Origin: Eustoma russellianum
Lineage: Eukaryota > Streptophyta > Magnoliopsida > Gentianales > Gentianaceae
Assembly (NCBI GenBank): GCA_036186865.1
Contig: AP025067.1
Location: 9,038,981 to 9,102,980 of the forward strand
Length of the DNA stretch: 64,000 nucleotides
Direction of reading: 5' to 3'
Positions 1 through 10,467 of the stretch are shown here, piece after piece. Each line of letters starts with the position of its first letter. The stretch's first letter is position 1. The notes beneath the pieces are model-generated. The model was not told where the DNA came from. It saw only the letters and a list, made by a program, of their open reading frames with translations, and made no database searches. Made by a program: the position numbers and the translations under genes.

Positions 1-1904
1 AAAGGATAAGACGCCTAGCCCTGATGGTTATACTTCTTAGTTCTTTATTAAAGCATGGGAGATAGTTGGACTAGATCTTGTCGGTGAAGTGTAGGAACTC
101 TTCAGGAATAGGGTACTGCTTAAACAGCTCAACCACACCTTTATTGCTCTAGTTCCCAAGGCTACTCATGTTAAGAGAGTTGAGGATTACTGACCCATTT
201 CTTGCAGCAATGTGATCTATAAGATCATATCTAGATTCTTGCAGAACGAATGAAGTCAGTTATGGCTTTCATAATGGACGCTGCTCAAGCTGGCTTCCTC
301 AAGGACAGATCCATGATGGAAAACATCTTATTGGTACAAGAGTTGATCAGGAGTACAGGAAGAAGCTTACAACTCCTAAATCTATGCTTAAAGTTGACAT
401 CAGGAAAGCTTTTATTCCGTTCGCTAGACTTTTCTCAAGGGCATGCTTCTTGGACTAGGATTCCTGCTGTCTTCACTGGCTGGACTATGGAGTGTGTGAC
501 TTTCACTTCTTACTATGTAACTCTCAATGGTAGTCCTTATGGATTCTTTCAATGCAGACGTGACCTGAGGCAGGGGACACCATCTCCCTGTTCATATTCA
601 TTATTGGCATGGAGTACCTATCAAGACGCCTCAGACAATTGCATCACTTTCATATCGCCTATGCTAAATAGTATATCACTCACCTCTGTTTTACTGATGA
701 CCTCATCTGTTTTTCCAGAGGTGATGCCAGCTCAGTTCAAAAAATTATGGGATCGGCGACAGTTCAGGTCTCAGAGCCAACATGGCTAAATCGCGTTTTC
801 CATGCTGGCCTAGGCGAGGCAACTGATTTTTTGCAAGTCAACACATGCTTCACAGCAGGCACCTTGCCGTTAAGATATCTGGGAATTCCCATAGCTGGAC
901 ACAAGTTGTAGAACTTGCATTACGCACCTTTCATTAACAAGATAAGGGACAAGGTGGAGCATTGGAATGCATCTAGCCTTTCATATGTTGGTAGATTGGA
1001 GCTAATCAAATCAGTGCTGCAAGGGGTGAACTGTTTTTTGTTTGAGTGCTCTGCATATTCCTGCAGCAGTTAGGGCCCTAGTGAATAGAATTTGCCTACA
1101 CTTCCTTTGTGGGAATCATACGCTAGTTCAGAAAAAGCTTGAGTATCCTAGTCTCAAGTCAGCATGCCTAAAAAAGAGGGTGGTTTGGGAATTCTACAGC
1201 TGAAGGCATGGAATCTGGCTCTACTGACCAAACACCTATGGAATCTGCATCATAAGAAGAACACGCTGTGGGTGCAACAGATGAACCATAAATATAGGCT
1301 TTACAACACACTCTGGTTGAGGGTGGGGCGCAGCTCAGACTCCCCACTCTTAAAGAAGCTTATGGAGATCAGAGACATACTGCTGTCCAGAGCAGGCTCA
1401 TACACATCGGCTGTAGAAGTAATCACATCATGTACAACTGATGGAATCCTCAAACCTTGGCTAGCGTATGAGCTCTTCAGAGAAAGGAGTAGAGCAATCA
1501 ACTGGGTCAAAATAGTTTGGCATTCAGCCATCACGCCCAAGCACTCTTTCACGCTTTGGCTTGCTGAACTGAACAAGCTTCCCCCCAAGGTTAGACTTGG
1601 TTATTAGGTAGATAACACCTTCCAGCTCTGCTCAGCAAGACCAGAATCCCTACAACACCTCTTCTTTTCATGCTTGGCTACCAAGCAAGTTTGGATGATC
1701 ATCTCGTCATGTCTAGCTCTGCCACATAGATTTCAGTCACCCAACAGAATATTGGCTTCAAGATCACAAAGGCTCAAGGGAAAAGCTCTGAGATCCAAGG
1801 CAACCAAGATTACCCTGGCTGCCACTGCTTACTTTATCTGGCAAGCTAGGAACAGAAACACCTTTGAAGGAGCATCTTTTGTATATAGGGATATAGCACA
1901 TTGA
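1..1904 (+). pseudogene. LINE-0 ORF2 remnant: reverse transcriptase and zf-RVT
   Basis: The first bases read KDKTPSPDGY, the remnant of the DKAPGPDGF box at the start of plant LINE reverse transcriptase. ALVPK and PISC-NVIYKIISR follow near 150-235, then a broken palm region around 250-790. Open segments at 1164-1607 (start PKKEGGLGI, the usual post-RT motif) and 1674-1904 (FIWQARNRNTFEG) are the zf-RVT region; ESLQHLFFSCLA near 1650 is the zinc-binding remnant. Frameshifts and stops occur throughout. In an intact element this protein would copy the element RNA at a nicked target. The catalytic YADD box is not recognisable here. No product is expected. Confidence 0.78.
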
Positions 1905-2118
1905 ATATGCACTCATGTATACAGAGTCATGTATAAGCTTTATCCTCATCTCTTAGACATAGGCGATACATTACCTATTGTTTAACATTGCTATATATAT
2001 TTGAGTAGTACACGTAGGTCAGACTGTTGGCCTATGAATAGGGCTATTGTATGGGTTGCATCTTTTTGATGCTTTCATTTTTCTGGTTAATATATTAGCA
2101 TTTTAACCAAAAAAATTT
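1..2118 (+). mobile_element. LINE-0: decayed plant LINE, 3' part only
   Basis: The stretch carries the reverse-transcriptase and zf-RVT parts of a plant non-LTR retrotransposon and runs out of the window on the left. It ends in a short A-rich tail (AACCAAAAAAA, about 2104-2115), as expected for a LINE 3' end. It differs from the LINE family found further right: I see no GGTTTTCCTCCGCCA 3' motif, no hairpin unit, and it ends in A rather than (TA)n. It is inactive: all three frames are needed to follow the protein and many stops interrupt it. Confidence 0.8.
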
Positions 2119-2394
2119 ATTCGATCGTTTATTATCTATTTTGTTGATATATATAAAGGTAATATACCTTGTAATTACAGATATGTATATTAGTTTGATT
2201 TATTTCATCATTTTGTTTGGCTCACCATATATGCATAATTGTATACATTTTAACATGAACGTCATTCACTTTCATCTCTCCCCATGCTATATATGCACAT
2301 GTACATATGTGTATGTGAATATCCATTTATATGTCAAATAAAAGCATACAAAGATATATAAATAAATTTTCATATGCATGCATGCATATGGGCA
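2119..2394. other. AT-rich spacer without recognisable gene
   Basis: Between the LINE-0 tail and the microsatellite the sequence is AT-rich and unannotatable. The open frame at 2141-2341 has no recognisable motif and is rich in Ile, Tyr and His, as expected of AT-biased noncoding DNA. Confidence 0.6.
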
Positions 2395-2545
2395 TATATA
2401 TATATATATATGTCTATATATATACACACATATATATATGTGTGTATATATATACACATATATATATATGTATATATATATATATACATCTATATATCTA
2501 TATATATATATATATACATATACATACATATATATACACACATTT
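2395..2545. repeat. (TA)n / TATACA microsatellite at the 3' end of LINE A
   Basis: Dense TATATA, TATACACA and TATGTG units fill this block. It directly abuts the inverted 3' end of LINE A, which lies on the minus strand. A block of the same composition lies at the other end of LINE A (4511-4577). The pair is consistent with insertion of LINE A into one TA-rich tract that was split, or duplicated, by the insertion. Open frames across it encode only Tyr-Ile-like repeats. Confidence 0.9.
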
Positions 2546-3240
2546 TTTTAAGACAAATTTTATTATCATAAGCCCTCACTTATGGCGGAGGAAAACCGTA
2601 CTACAGGAAATTAAAAGATAACAATAGGAAGAGTATGTGGTTATCAACATCCAAATTATATATGATATGCCACATTAAAACCTTGCCAAGTAAAACCATC
2701 CTTGTGGATAAAACCTTGGCGAAGGAAAAAGCGTACATATTTATATAATTGGAGTGTTGACAGGCTCTATCGTGAAAATTGAAAGAATATGGAAATCTAA
2801 TTACACATAAATTCAACAAAACATAAAGCTGTGTGAGCATCCACCGCTGATGTTGATCCATTGGCCAGGCGAAAATCATGTCAATGGTCATGAAGAGAAT
2901 TATGACCCATGTCCTCGTCCATGCACAAAGTAAACAGATGGCTGAGTGAAGCTGAACTATTAGACTGAATGAAAAGCGTGAGCGTAATTGAATGACGATC
3001 ATACCAGGCCTGCCTGCACAAACTAATGTGCCGACAGAAATATAAAAGATACGCCAAACCATTTGGTATACGTGCAGCAGGAGGTAACAACAAGCTTGTA
3101 TCAGCCACGTCGTTTTGAGTGAATGGTAAAGACGGCGTGGCTTGCCGAATGGTAGGGCGCGATTCATGTCCTTTATGATATGAACTCTCAGCAGGTAATG
3201 AAACATATGATACACCAAACCATATGATATATACATTAGG
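2546..3240 (-). other. LINE A 3' UTR segment
   Basis: This is noncoding sequence homologous, on the minus strand, to the 3' UTRs of LINE B (9839-10395) and LINE D (59576-60560). The shared landmarks on the minus strand are an imperfect 11-bp hairpin (3037 to 3010), a block of about 75 nt around TTCCTTCGCCAAGG and AATGTGGCATATC (about 2740 to 2665), and the 3'-terminal motif GGTTTTCCTCCGCCA followed by TAAGTGAGG (2600 to 2575). AATAAAATTT follows, then the TA-rich tail. The long minus-strand open frames here (2601-3236, 2881-3246) are chance frames in a UTR. Confidence 0.8.
3010..3037 (-). other. LINE A 3' UTR hairpin
   Basis: On the minus strand CTGTCGGCACA pairs with TGTGCAGGCAG over 11 positions, with one G-A mismatch and one G-U pair, around the six-base loop TTAGTT. 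It lies in the same sequence unit (an ATGG-TTGGC box upstream, CCTGGTATG downstream) as the stronger hairpins of LINE B and LINE D. Confidence 0.6.
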
Positions 3241-3245
3241 GAGCA

Positions 3246-4351
3246 ATGAGAAAATAGGATTTCATCAGGATCTTCGAATTACATTGATTGATCAAACACA
3301 TATTTTGATGAATTTTAGCAATGAGGCAGATTATCTACGATGTTTTTATAGACGTTCTTGGCATATATCCGGATGCCACATGCGGGTTACGAAGTGGACT
3401 GTTGATTTCGATCCCTCGTCGGATGTCCCTATTGTCCCGGTTTGGATTGCCCTCCCAGCGTTACCGATACATCTTCATCACCGGGAGGCTTTATTTGAAA
3501 TCGTCCGTCCCATCGGACATCCAATCAAACTTGATATTGCAACCTCCGAAGGCCTGCGACCATCGGTTGCTCGTGTATGTGTGGAGATTGATGTTTCTCA
3601 AGAACTGTCGCAGAAGATATATGTGCAAGAAAAAGGACGTTTGCTTCTCCAGACAATCGTTTATGAAGATTTGCCGCTTTTCTGCACTGCCTGTCGAAGA
3701 CTGGGACATGCAACTGCTGCATGTTCCCCCCGCAAAACATCCAGTATACTTCTGCCGCCGCCTCCACCTCCACCTCCATCGACTCGTAGGCCCAAGACGA
3801 GATGGACTCCGGTTAAGCGCAAGCCATCGGGCCATCCCACATCACAAAGTCAAGATGTCGCTGGGAATAATAATGATGATCACAATGTGCACGCGTCACA
3901 GTTAGATGAGCCAGCAGGACATTCAAATGATCCAGATATCACGGCCCACACCGCCTCTGTTCAGGTTCCCTTGCCGCAGGATCATTCTTTTGATGAACAT
4001 ACGCCGAAAGGGTTTTGTGATGCAATGGACCAACATGCAGACACTGATATCACACATCTGGATATTGTGCATTCCTCAGATAACGATTTACCGGTTGACC
4101 CTACTGTAGAGGAAATTCCAGTCGTGTCAGACGATGTTGCCCGCCGCATGCAACTCATGCAGTCATCGCCTGATGATGAAACTTTAATATCACGCCTGGA
4201 AGGACAGGATGAAGAAGCTGCGTTCATCCCTGTGGTTCCACGTCGTAAACATAGGCCACGAAAGGATCTGCCCCCCTTGCCGCCATCGACCATTTTGACA
4301 CGTAATGCATCTCATGCTATTCAGGGAAGTTCCTCCACCCTTCCTCAATGA
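3246..4351 (+). pseudogene. LINE A ORF1, 5'-truncated nucleic-acid-binding protein
   Basis: The open frame lacks only the N-terminal part found in LINE D (about 70 residues); homology begins at EKIGFHQDL. It contains a DUF4283-like domain up to about position 3660 and a single CCHC knuckle, CTACRRLGHATAAC (3687-3728). A run of eight prolines, an acidic low-complexity middle and a conserved basic/proline C-terminal box follow (VPRRKHRPRKDLPPLPP, 4234-4284). ORF1 proteins of LINEs bind element RNA and form the transposition particle. The remaining frame has no internal stop, unlike the ORF1 copies of B, D and F. Its TGA stop (4349-4351) overlaps the ORF2 start in ATGA. The first codons of the longest open frame (3224-3245) belong to the inversion junction, not to the gene. 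Confidence 0.82.
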
Positions 4352-4510
4352 ATATTTTAATATGGAATATTCGAGGCATGCGTGCCTCTCTGCCACGTTT
4401 GCGTCACTTAATTAGCGAACACCATTTAAATTTACTTGCCTTAATTGAACCTAAACATACCTCGTCACAGATAACTGGTTTTGGCTTGCGTCTTGGATTA
4501 TCACAGTTCT
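4348..4510 (+). pseudogene. LINE A ORF2, first ~54 codons of the endonuclease
   Basis: ATG at 4348 overlaps the ORF1 stop as ATGA. The protein begins MNILIWNIRGMRASLPRL and includes the glutamate of LALIEPKH, the N and E motifs of an APE-type endonuclease. Homology stops at about 4510, where the sequence becomes TA microsatellite. GAGGCA-TGCG-TGCCTC at 4373-4388 is a perfect 6-bp hairpin 25 nt after the start of the ATG. Confidence 0.85.
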
Positions 4511-4577
4511 ATATACATGTATATATATACATATATATATACACATATATATATACATATATATATATATATGTATA
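4511..4577. repeat. (TA)n / TATACA microsatellite between LINE A and LINE B
   Basis: TATATACA units like those at 2395-2545 separate the cut end of LINE A from the 5' end of LINE B, which begins at about 4578 (GTCGAACGACC). Confidence 0.9.
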
Positions 4578-4747
4578 GTCGAACGACCATGTTGTGGCGA
4601 TCGAAGGCGATCATGCGGCAATAGCTGCCGCCGCCGTTATTCATCAGTTCATCTCCATCGCCTGCTGTCTGATTACATTCGCTGCTGCCTTCGCTCCTTT
4701 ATTGATCATCTTTGACAGATAATATTGTCTTTCCTGTCGCATCAACA
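4578..4747 (+). other. LINE B 5' UTR
   Basis: About 170 nt lie between the microsatellite and the ORF1 ATG. The segment is GC-richer than the flanks (GCTGCCGCCGCCG) and shares GGCGATCG with the start of the LINE D leader. LINE leaders often hold an internal promoter, but none can be identified here. Confidence 0.55.
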
Positions 4748-5982
4748 ATGACAACCACACAACCGTCGTCCTTTGCGGCAGTGGTTCCTGGCGAAACCTC
4801 ATCGCAGAAAATCTCCATTTCGCAAAAACCGTTTCGAGACACAAAGGCATTCCTATGATCTCATTCCTAGATTCTAAAATTGATGCCCTTGCTGCATCAT
4901 TCAGATACTCATTGGTAGGTACTTTCTAGTATGGTCGTCCTCCATTGAAAGTCATACGTGAAGTTTTTGAAAAAATAGGCTTTCATCATGATCTGCATAT
5001 CACATTTATCAATCAAACACATATTCTTTTGAATTTTCATAATGAAGCTAATTACTTGCGCTGCTTTTATCGATGGCATATATCTGGATGTGATACGCGT
5101 ATAACAAAATGGACTGTCGATTTTGATCCCTCCGCTGATGTTCCCATTGTCCTGGTATGGATTGCGTTCCCAGGGCTTCCAATTCACCTTCACCGTCGGG
5201 AAGCTTTGTTTGAAATAGTGCATCCGATTGGTTCCCCCATAAAACTAGATGTTGCTTCGACAGACGATCTTCGGCTGTCTGTCGCTAGATTGTGCATTGA
5301 AGTAGACGTTTCCCAAGAGTTGTCGCAGAAAATTTATTTGCAAGCCAAGAATAGATTAATCCGGTAGTCAGTGGTTTATGAAGATCTACCGTTATTCTGT
5401 ACTTCATGTCATCGGTTAGGTCATGCAACAGGCTCATGTCCCCCGGAAGTTTCTAGTTCTGTGCCACCTCCTCCACCGCCTCCACCATCTCGCCCAGCAG
5501 CACAGAGATGGACGCCAATCAAAAAGAAACCAGCGGCAGAACCTCAAACTGATAATCTTTCTTAACCGCAGCATGATGTTCCTTCGCCTACAGCTCACAC
5601 CATGGCTCAACCTCTTGATCACGTCACCGACCATGCTGACTTATTTTGTGTGGCTGCGAAACCCCTGTTGCAGGATATGTCAGATCAGTGTGATTCGGGC
5701 TATTCTTTAGATACTGAATTGCCTGTAGATGATCTGACCACAGACATGCGAAATGTCCCCGATGAAGTGGTCCGACGAATGCAGTTAATCCCTCCATCAC
5801 CTGAAGTGGATGTATTGATATCACGGTTACAGGAACCAACAGAGGCTGCAGAATCTATACCCATAGTACCTCGTCGGAAGCGTCGTGCAAGAAAAGATTT
5901 ACCTCCCTTACCTCCCTCCACCATCCTAACGCGTAGTGCTTCGCACGTCTCTCAGGGAAGTGACACTACTCTTTCTCAATGA
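4748..5982 (+). pseudogene. LINE B ORF1 (DUF4283-like, CCHC knuckle)
   Basis: The ATG at 4748 gives MTTTQPSSFAAVV, matching MTTAPSFAAVV of LINE D, which fixes the start. A one-base frameshift near 4830 moves the reading to the frame of CAC at 4840. Three stops then interrupt it at 4927 (Trp codon in LINE D), 5365 and 5563 (Gln codons in LINE D). The DUF4283-like domain spans about 4945-5370. The knuckle CTSCHRLGHATGSC is at about 5398-5440, followed by a proline run and an acidic segment. The conserved C-terminal box VPRRKRRARKDLPPLPP is at 5868-5918. The TGA at 5980-5982 overlaps the ORF2 ATG. Confidence 0.85.
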
Positions 5983-8900
5983 ATGTCCTAATATGGAATA
6001 TAAGAGGCATGCGTGCCTCTATGCCTAGGTTGCATCATTTGATACGTGAACATCATTTAAATTTACTTGCACTGATTGAGCCAAAACATTCACCTTCTAG
6101 TATTGCTCGTTTTTCTTTGGACCTTGGTTTTTCACATCATTATTCTTCTCAGTCAGAACATATTTGGTTTTTCTGGCGTGACTCAGAATTTTGCATGTTG
6201 GCAGCGCAGGATCAAGACCAAGTGGTTCATTTCACTTTACTATTTCGGCTGCTTCAGAAGTCTTTTGTTTTATCGATGGTATATGCCAAGCACACACCAC
6301 TTTTTATGCCGTTCACTATGGCATTCTTTATGTGATTTCTCTGAGAATTCCACTTTTCCATAGGTGGTCGGAGGCGATTTTAATACTTTTCGTACTCTCG
6401 ATGACCATGATGGACGCTCAAACCCCTCTCTTACTGTATTACAATATTTTAATGACTGTATTGAAACTTGCGCTCTGATGGATCTGCAATTTCATGGGTC
6501 GCGTTTTACATGGATAGATAGCAGGAGGCTCGGACGTGTCCGCAGGAGGTTGGATTGGTTGTTTATCAACTCTCGTTCCAAGATGTGTTTGACGACATGC
6601 AACTTACTCATCTGCCACGAGTTACCTCGGATCACACACACTTATTGTTCATATGTCGATTACGTACGACTGAGGGTCGTCGATCTTTTTGTTTTTTGGA
6701 CTCGTGGTTACTACATCCGGATTTTCACACTTATATGCAGAATGCTTGGACATCTTATCCCACTACTGGAGGTATGTATAGTTTTTATTTAAAGCTACTT
6801 CGTCTAAAGAAGGACATTCAACGGTGGAATAAAGAAATTTTTGGCAATATATTCACCAACATTATGCAACTTGAAGCTAATCTCACTCGTGCTGAGGCCA
6901 TTTGGGATGCCGATCCCACTGAAGCAACTCGCGGGGAGCATCATCGGGCCAAGGCTGAATATCTCCGTGCTTCTACGTATGATTTGCATTTTTTGAAACA
7001 AAAAACGTGTGTACGGTGGCTAAAAGAAGGGGATGCAAACACGCGCTATTTTCACTGTATTGTCAAAGGGCGACAAACGCAGTTACGCATACAGAAAATC
7101 CACATTGCAACTGGCGAACAATGCTCCTCTCCTACGGCCATTATGGCGGAAGCAGTAACTTTCTACACATCTTTATTTGCTCGTGAGGAAACGAATAATT
7201 ATGACACAATCCTCTGTCATATACCGCAGCTGGTCTCAGAGGCGGACAACGCCATGCTCACGCAACTGCCTTCGGAGGAAGAGGTTAAAACGGCGGTTTG
7301 ACATCTAGACCCTCAAAGTGCAGCAGGACCAGATGGTTTCAATGGTAAGTGTTATCGTTCATGTTGGTCAGTTATTCATGCCGATGTGGTTAAAGCAGTG
7401 TAGGAATTTTTTCTTGGCATACCATAGCCTACTGTGATGGCTAGTGCTTTAATTTCCTTGACTCCCAAGAAACCGTCCCCTGATACATTCAGTGAATTTC
7501 GTCCTATATGTCTCACTAATTTTCTGAGTAAAGTCTGTACGAGGATCATTGCCACACGCTTGAATATGCTGCTTCCCAAATTAATATCTCCAGAACAGAC
7601 AGGCTTTTTACCAGGCTATGATATCCCCACGTAAGTTTTATTGGCACAGGAGATGATACACATGCTAGATAAGGGTGGTTCTCAGTTATGTTTGAAATTG
7701 GATATGATGAAGGCTTTTGACAGGGTCAGCTGGGAATATCTGGACTTACTATTACAGCGTTTTGGCTTCTCTACCTTTTTCATTCGAATTATTCTAAATC
7801 ATTTGTGTGCCACTACTTTAGCGGTCTTAATTAATGGTCAACCATCTGCTACATTTCGGCCTTACCGCGGTGTCAAACAAGGTGACCCTTTATCCCTTTC
7901 GCTCTTTATTCTTTCTTCTGAGGGTTTCAGTAGGGGCTTGAAATCTTTAGTTGCCTCTGGAGCATTGCAGCCCTTCCGTCTAGGCAGGGTACCGTTTGCT
8001 ATCACACATTTGGCTTATGCAGATGATCTTTTGGTGTTTTTATGGGGCATGCAGAGAAACTTACGACGGTTCCATGTGTTCTTGACTCAATATGAAACAG
8101 CCTCGGGTCAGAAGGTAAATTTTCATAAAAGCAGCTATATTCCATCTGCAAGCATATCACTGCGTCAGTGGAGAGGTTTTGAGACTTTACTAGGCATGAG
8201 ATGTTCTGGTTTGCCTTTTCGATATCTTGGTTCTTATTTGCACAAGGGCATCAACCGTACTAGATATTGTGCTTCCTTATTACAACATATTGACGGCCGC
8301 TTGCATGAGTGTCATTCTCGGTTACTCTCTTCAGCAAGTCGCCTCGTTTTGCTTCGTTCTGTGATTTCGGATATGCCATTACATACCCTTGCCGCTGGTG
8401 GTTTGCCCAAATCAGTGATCAGAATTATAGGTAGGAAAATGGCAACATTTTATTAGGGACGTCGCCATCACTGGGTTGCATGGACTTTCATCACTATGCC
8501 TTGTGAGGAAGGTGGTTTGGGACTTTGTGATCTCAGCACATTGCAACAGGCTTATCATTGTCGCATTTGGTGGTCTTATCAGCAGAATAATACACTTTGG
8601 AGTAAATACATGCATATAAAATATGGTAGCCGTAGGGATTATTTTCCTAGGCTGCCAGATTCACCCGTTTGGAAGATTATTTGTAGAATTCATGCTACCT
8701 GTCTTACATAGACTGAAGGTCATGGCACATATCTCAGCTGGACACCCTCGCCCTCGGGGGAATTCACTTTGCGGTCGGCCTATGATATCTGCCGCTCAAC
8801 ATGCCCATACTACTTTCGGCGAAATTCATTTGTTTCAAGCACCACTCGCCCGTCACTCAACTATTCTTATGGCGACTTTTTCATTCTGCTTTACCATTTG

Positions 8901-9838
8901 AGGACTACATTGGTACGTATATTTCTTCTCGTCTAACACAATGTCCATTTTGTAAGCAAGCATTGGCCACGGTAGATCACCTATTTTTATATTGTGCTGG
9001 CGTTCATCCCTTATGGAATTTCTTTGCATACGAGTTACATTGTCCCCCCCCGTCATCGCTGCATCTTGGCCAAACTATACTATCTTGGTGGTATCGTTCT
9101 ACGTTTTCGTCTCTCTTTGGGGTTTTAAAAATCGTTATTCCAGCTATTATTGTGTATAGCATATGGCGTGCTTATACTTCGTTAGTATATGGTGAGAAGC
9201 ACATTTTTGCTGTGATTTCCCTTCGGGCCTCCATTCACTATGAGATTGCTATATGGAGCAAAACAATTGATGGTTCGAAACTAGCAGCATGTTCTCTATG
9301 ACAGATTTCATGGTTCCCCAGACTTCAGCCTGCACGTCCTCAATTGGTTCGTTGGCGTACTCTGCCTTCAGGTAGATTAAAGTTAAATATAGATGCGGCG
9401 GTTGGCAGACATTATGCAGCAGGGGGTGCTATTTTGCGAGATCACACTGGTTTCTGTGTGGGGGTAATTTCTTTTCGCTTGCCGCCAAGTACACCTCTCA
9501 CTGCCGAAATACAGGCAACGTTTTTCGGCTTATTATATTTTCTTCCACTATATCGATCCCTTATTCTTGAATCAGATTGTGCTCAGATGTTAACTCGCTT
9601 GTCACGGCCACAGTCGGTATTTGGGAACTATCATATGAGGTTACTTTAGACATTAATACATCTTCACCGACTGGACTTTCATCATATTTATAGAGAGCTA
9701 AACATGGCTGCTCACTACCTGGCTCAGCAGGCTATGTTGAATCCTTCTACACAATTTTACACTTCCCACACTCTTCCACCGTTAGTTCGTGGTGCTGTAT
9801 CATTGGATCTCTCATCTGCAAGCTTGCGCTTCCCCTGA
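5979..9838 (+). pseudogene. LINE B ORF2: endonuclease, RT, zf-RVT, RNase H
   Basis: The endonuclease starts at the ATGA overlap (MNVLIWNIRGMRAS). Frameshifts lie near 6300-6360 and 6590, with GGDFNTF (about 6368) and LPRVTSDH (about 6614) in between. The RT region reads in one frame from 6585 to 8711, with AFDRVSWEY, VKQGDPLS and AYADDLLVF (about 8011), but has nonsense codons at 7299, 7401, 7425, 7632 and 8454. All five correspond to Trp or Gln in LINE D. After another frameshift (8711-8800) come the zf-RVT CPFCKQ-ATVDH (about 8943) and the RNase H domain (about 9340-9838; LNIDAAVGRHYAAGG, ESDCAQ, RELNMAAHYLA). The stop is TGA at 9836-9838. In a working element this protein nicks the target, copies the RNA and degrades it. 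Confidence 0.88.
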
Positions 9839-10395
9839 TCTTTTCACGTCTTCCATATGGATTGGATTTCATCTCATCATTCTGCCTGTACCTTGTGGGG
9901 TGCAGGCAGACTCGGTACGCTTTACACTCTATTGGTCTTAATGTTTTCGTTATGCCTCATATCCCTGCTTAACTTATCCGTTTTCTTCGCATTTGCATGG
10001 ACTGGAAACCCTATCATGGTCATCTTTATGTTCGCCTAAGCTGAGGCAACCTCTTCTATGCGCGTTCTGCAATCGACTTCAGCGTTGGCTTCTTTTTTGG
10101 CGGAGCATGCACGACATACTCTTTTGTATATTTGCCTTGCATGTGATTCTACAATGTACTGTATTTCATATCGACACTCCAATTATATAAATATGTACGC
10201 TTTTTCCTTCGCCAAGGTTTTATCCACAAGGGTGGTTTTACTTGGGAAGGTTTTAATGCGGCATATCATATATGATTGGAGACTGCAAATCATCACCTTT
10301 TTGCATTCGCTTTACTCTTACACTAACTAAACTATGTAATAAGGTTTTCTTCCGCCAAAAGTGAGGTTTTATTTGCAATAAAATTTGTTTCGATA
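9839..10395 (+). other. LINE B 3' UTR
   Basis: About 560 nt lie between the ORF2 stop and the microsatellite. The UTR begins with the hairpin unit (CTTCCATATGGATTGG at about 9849, hairpin 9881-9910). A weaker second unit follows near 9993-10050. The block around 10200-10290 is shared with LINE A and LINE D (TTCCTTCGCCAAGG). The terminal motif GGTTTTCTTCCGCCA plus AAAGTGAGG lies at about 10342-10365, then AATAAAATTTG, then the TA/CATA tail. Confidence 0.8.
9881..9910 (+). other. LINE B 3' UTR hairpin, 13-bp stem
   Basis: TCTGCCTGTACCT pairs with GGGTGCAGGCAGA over 13 positions (two of them G-U) with loop TGTG. It begins 42 nt after the ORF2 stop. Against the LINE D hairpin (59616-59645) the outermost pair changes T-A to C-G and the twelfth pair changes C-G to T-A, both compensatory. 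Pairs 10 and 13 change between Watson-Crick and G-U. Confidence 0.75.
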
Positions 10396-10404
10396 ATATA
10401 TACA

Positions 10405-10463
<59 letters not shown>
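10396..10463. repeat. (CATA)n and (TA)n tract shared by the 3' ends of LINE B and LINE C
   Basis: A CATA run is followed by a TA run. LINE B ends into it from the left and LINE C, on the minus strand, ends into it from the right, so two copies are joined tail to tail through one microsatellite. Confidence 0.92.

Positions 10464-10467
<4 letters not shown>

Larger units (their letters stand above)
2546..4510 (-). mobile_element. LINE A: copy with inverted 5' segment (twin-priming structure)
   Basis: Positions 2546 to about 3240 are the 3' end of the LINE family on the minus strand. They share the terminal motif, the line ending in AAGTGAGG, the block around GGTTTTATCCACAAGG, and the hairpin unit with LINE B and LINE D. 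Positions from about 3246 to 4510 are ORF1 and the first 54 codons of ORF2 on the plus strand. Read from the minus strand the order is inverted 5' segment, then sense 3' segment, then (TA)n tail. That is the arrangement known from twin-primed L1 insertions in mammals. TA-rich microsatellite lies on both sides. The two segments are not contiguous in the parent element: nearly all of ORF2 is missing. Confidence 0.75.
4578..10395 (+). mobile_element. LINE B: full-length but decayed LINE (~5.8 kb)
   Basis: The order is 5' UTR (4578-4747), ORF1 (4748-5982), ORF2 (5979-9838) and 3' UTR (9839-10395), flanked on both sides by TA/CATA microsatellite. Co-linearity with LINE D over the whole length supports the boundaries. 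It carries at least four frameshifts and many stops. At least eight of the aligned stops are C-to-T or G-to-A changes relative to LINE D, so it is older than D and was probably methylated. A target duplication cannot be resolved inside the microsatellite. Confidence 0.85.

Noticed and set aside
2287..2621. Several 65-96-residue open frames rich in Tyr and Ile
   Set aside because: They are translations of TA/TATACA microsatellite on both strands, with no composition or motif of a real protein. The same applies to 41425-41730 and 30150-30350.
2601..3246. Minus-strand frames of 211 and 121 residues
   Set aside because: The region is the LINE A 3' UTR, homologous to noncoding sequence in LINES B and D.
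3491..3835. Minus-strand frames opposite LINE ORF1 and ORF2 (for example 3491-3835, 5700-5924, 55353-55838, 57087-57419)
   Set aside because: They are antisense shadows of conserved coding regions with no independent conservation.
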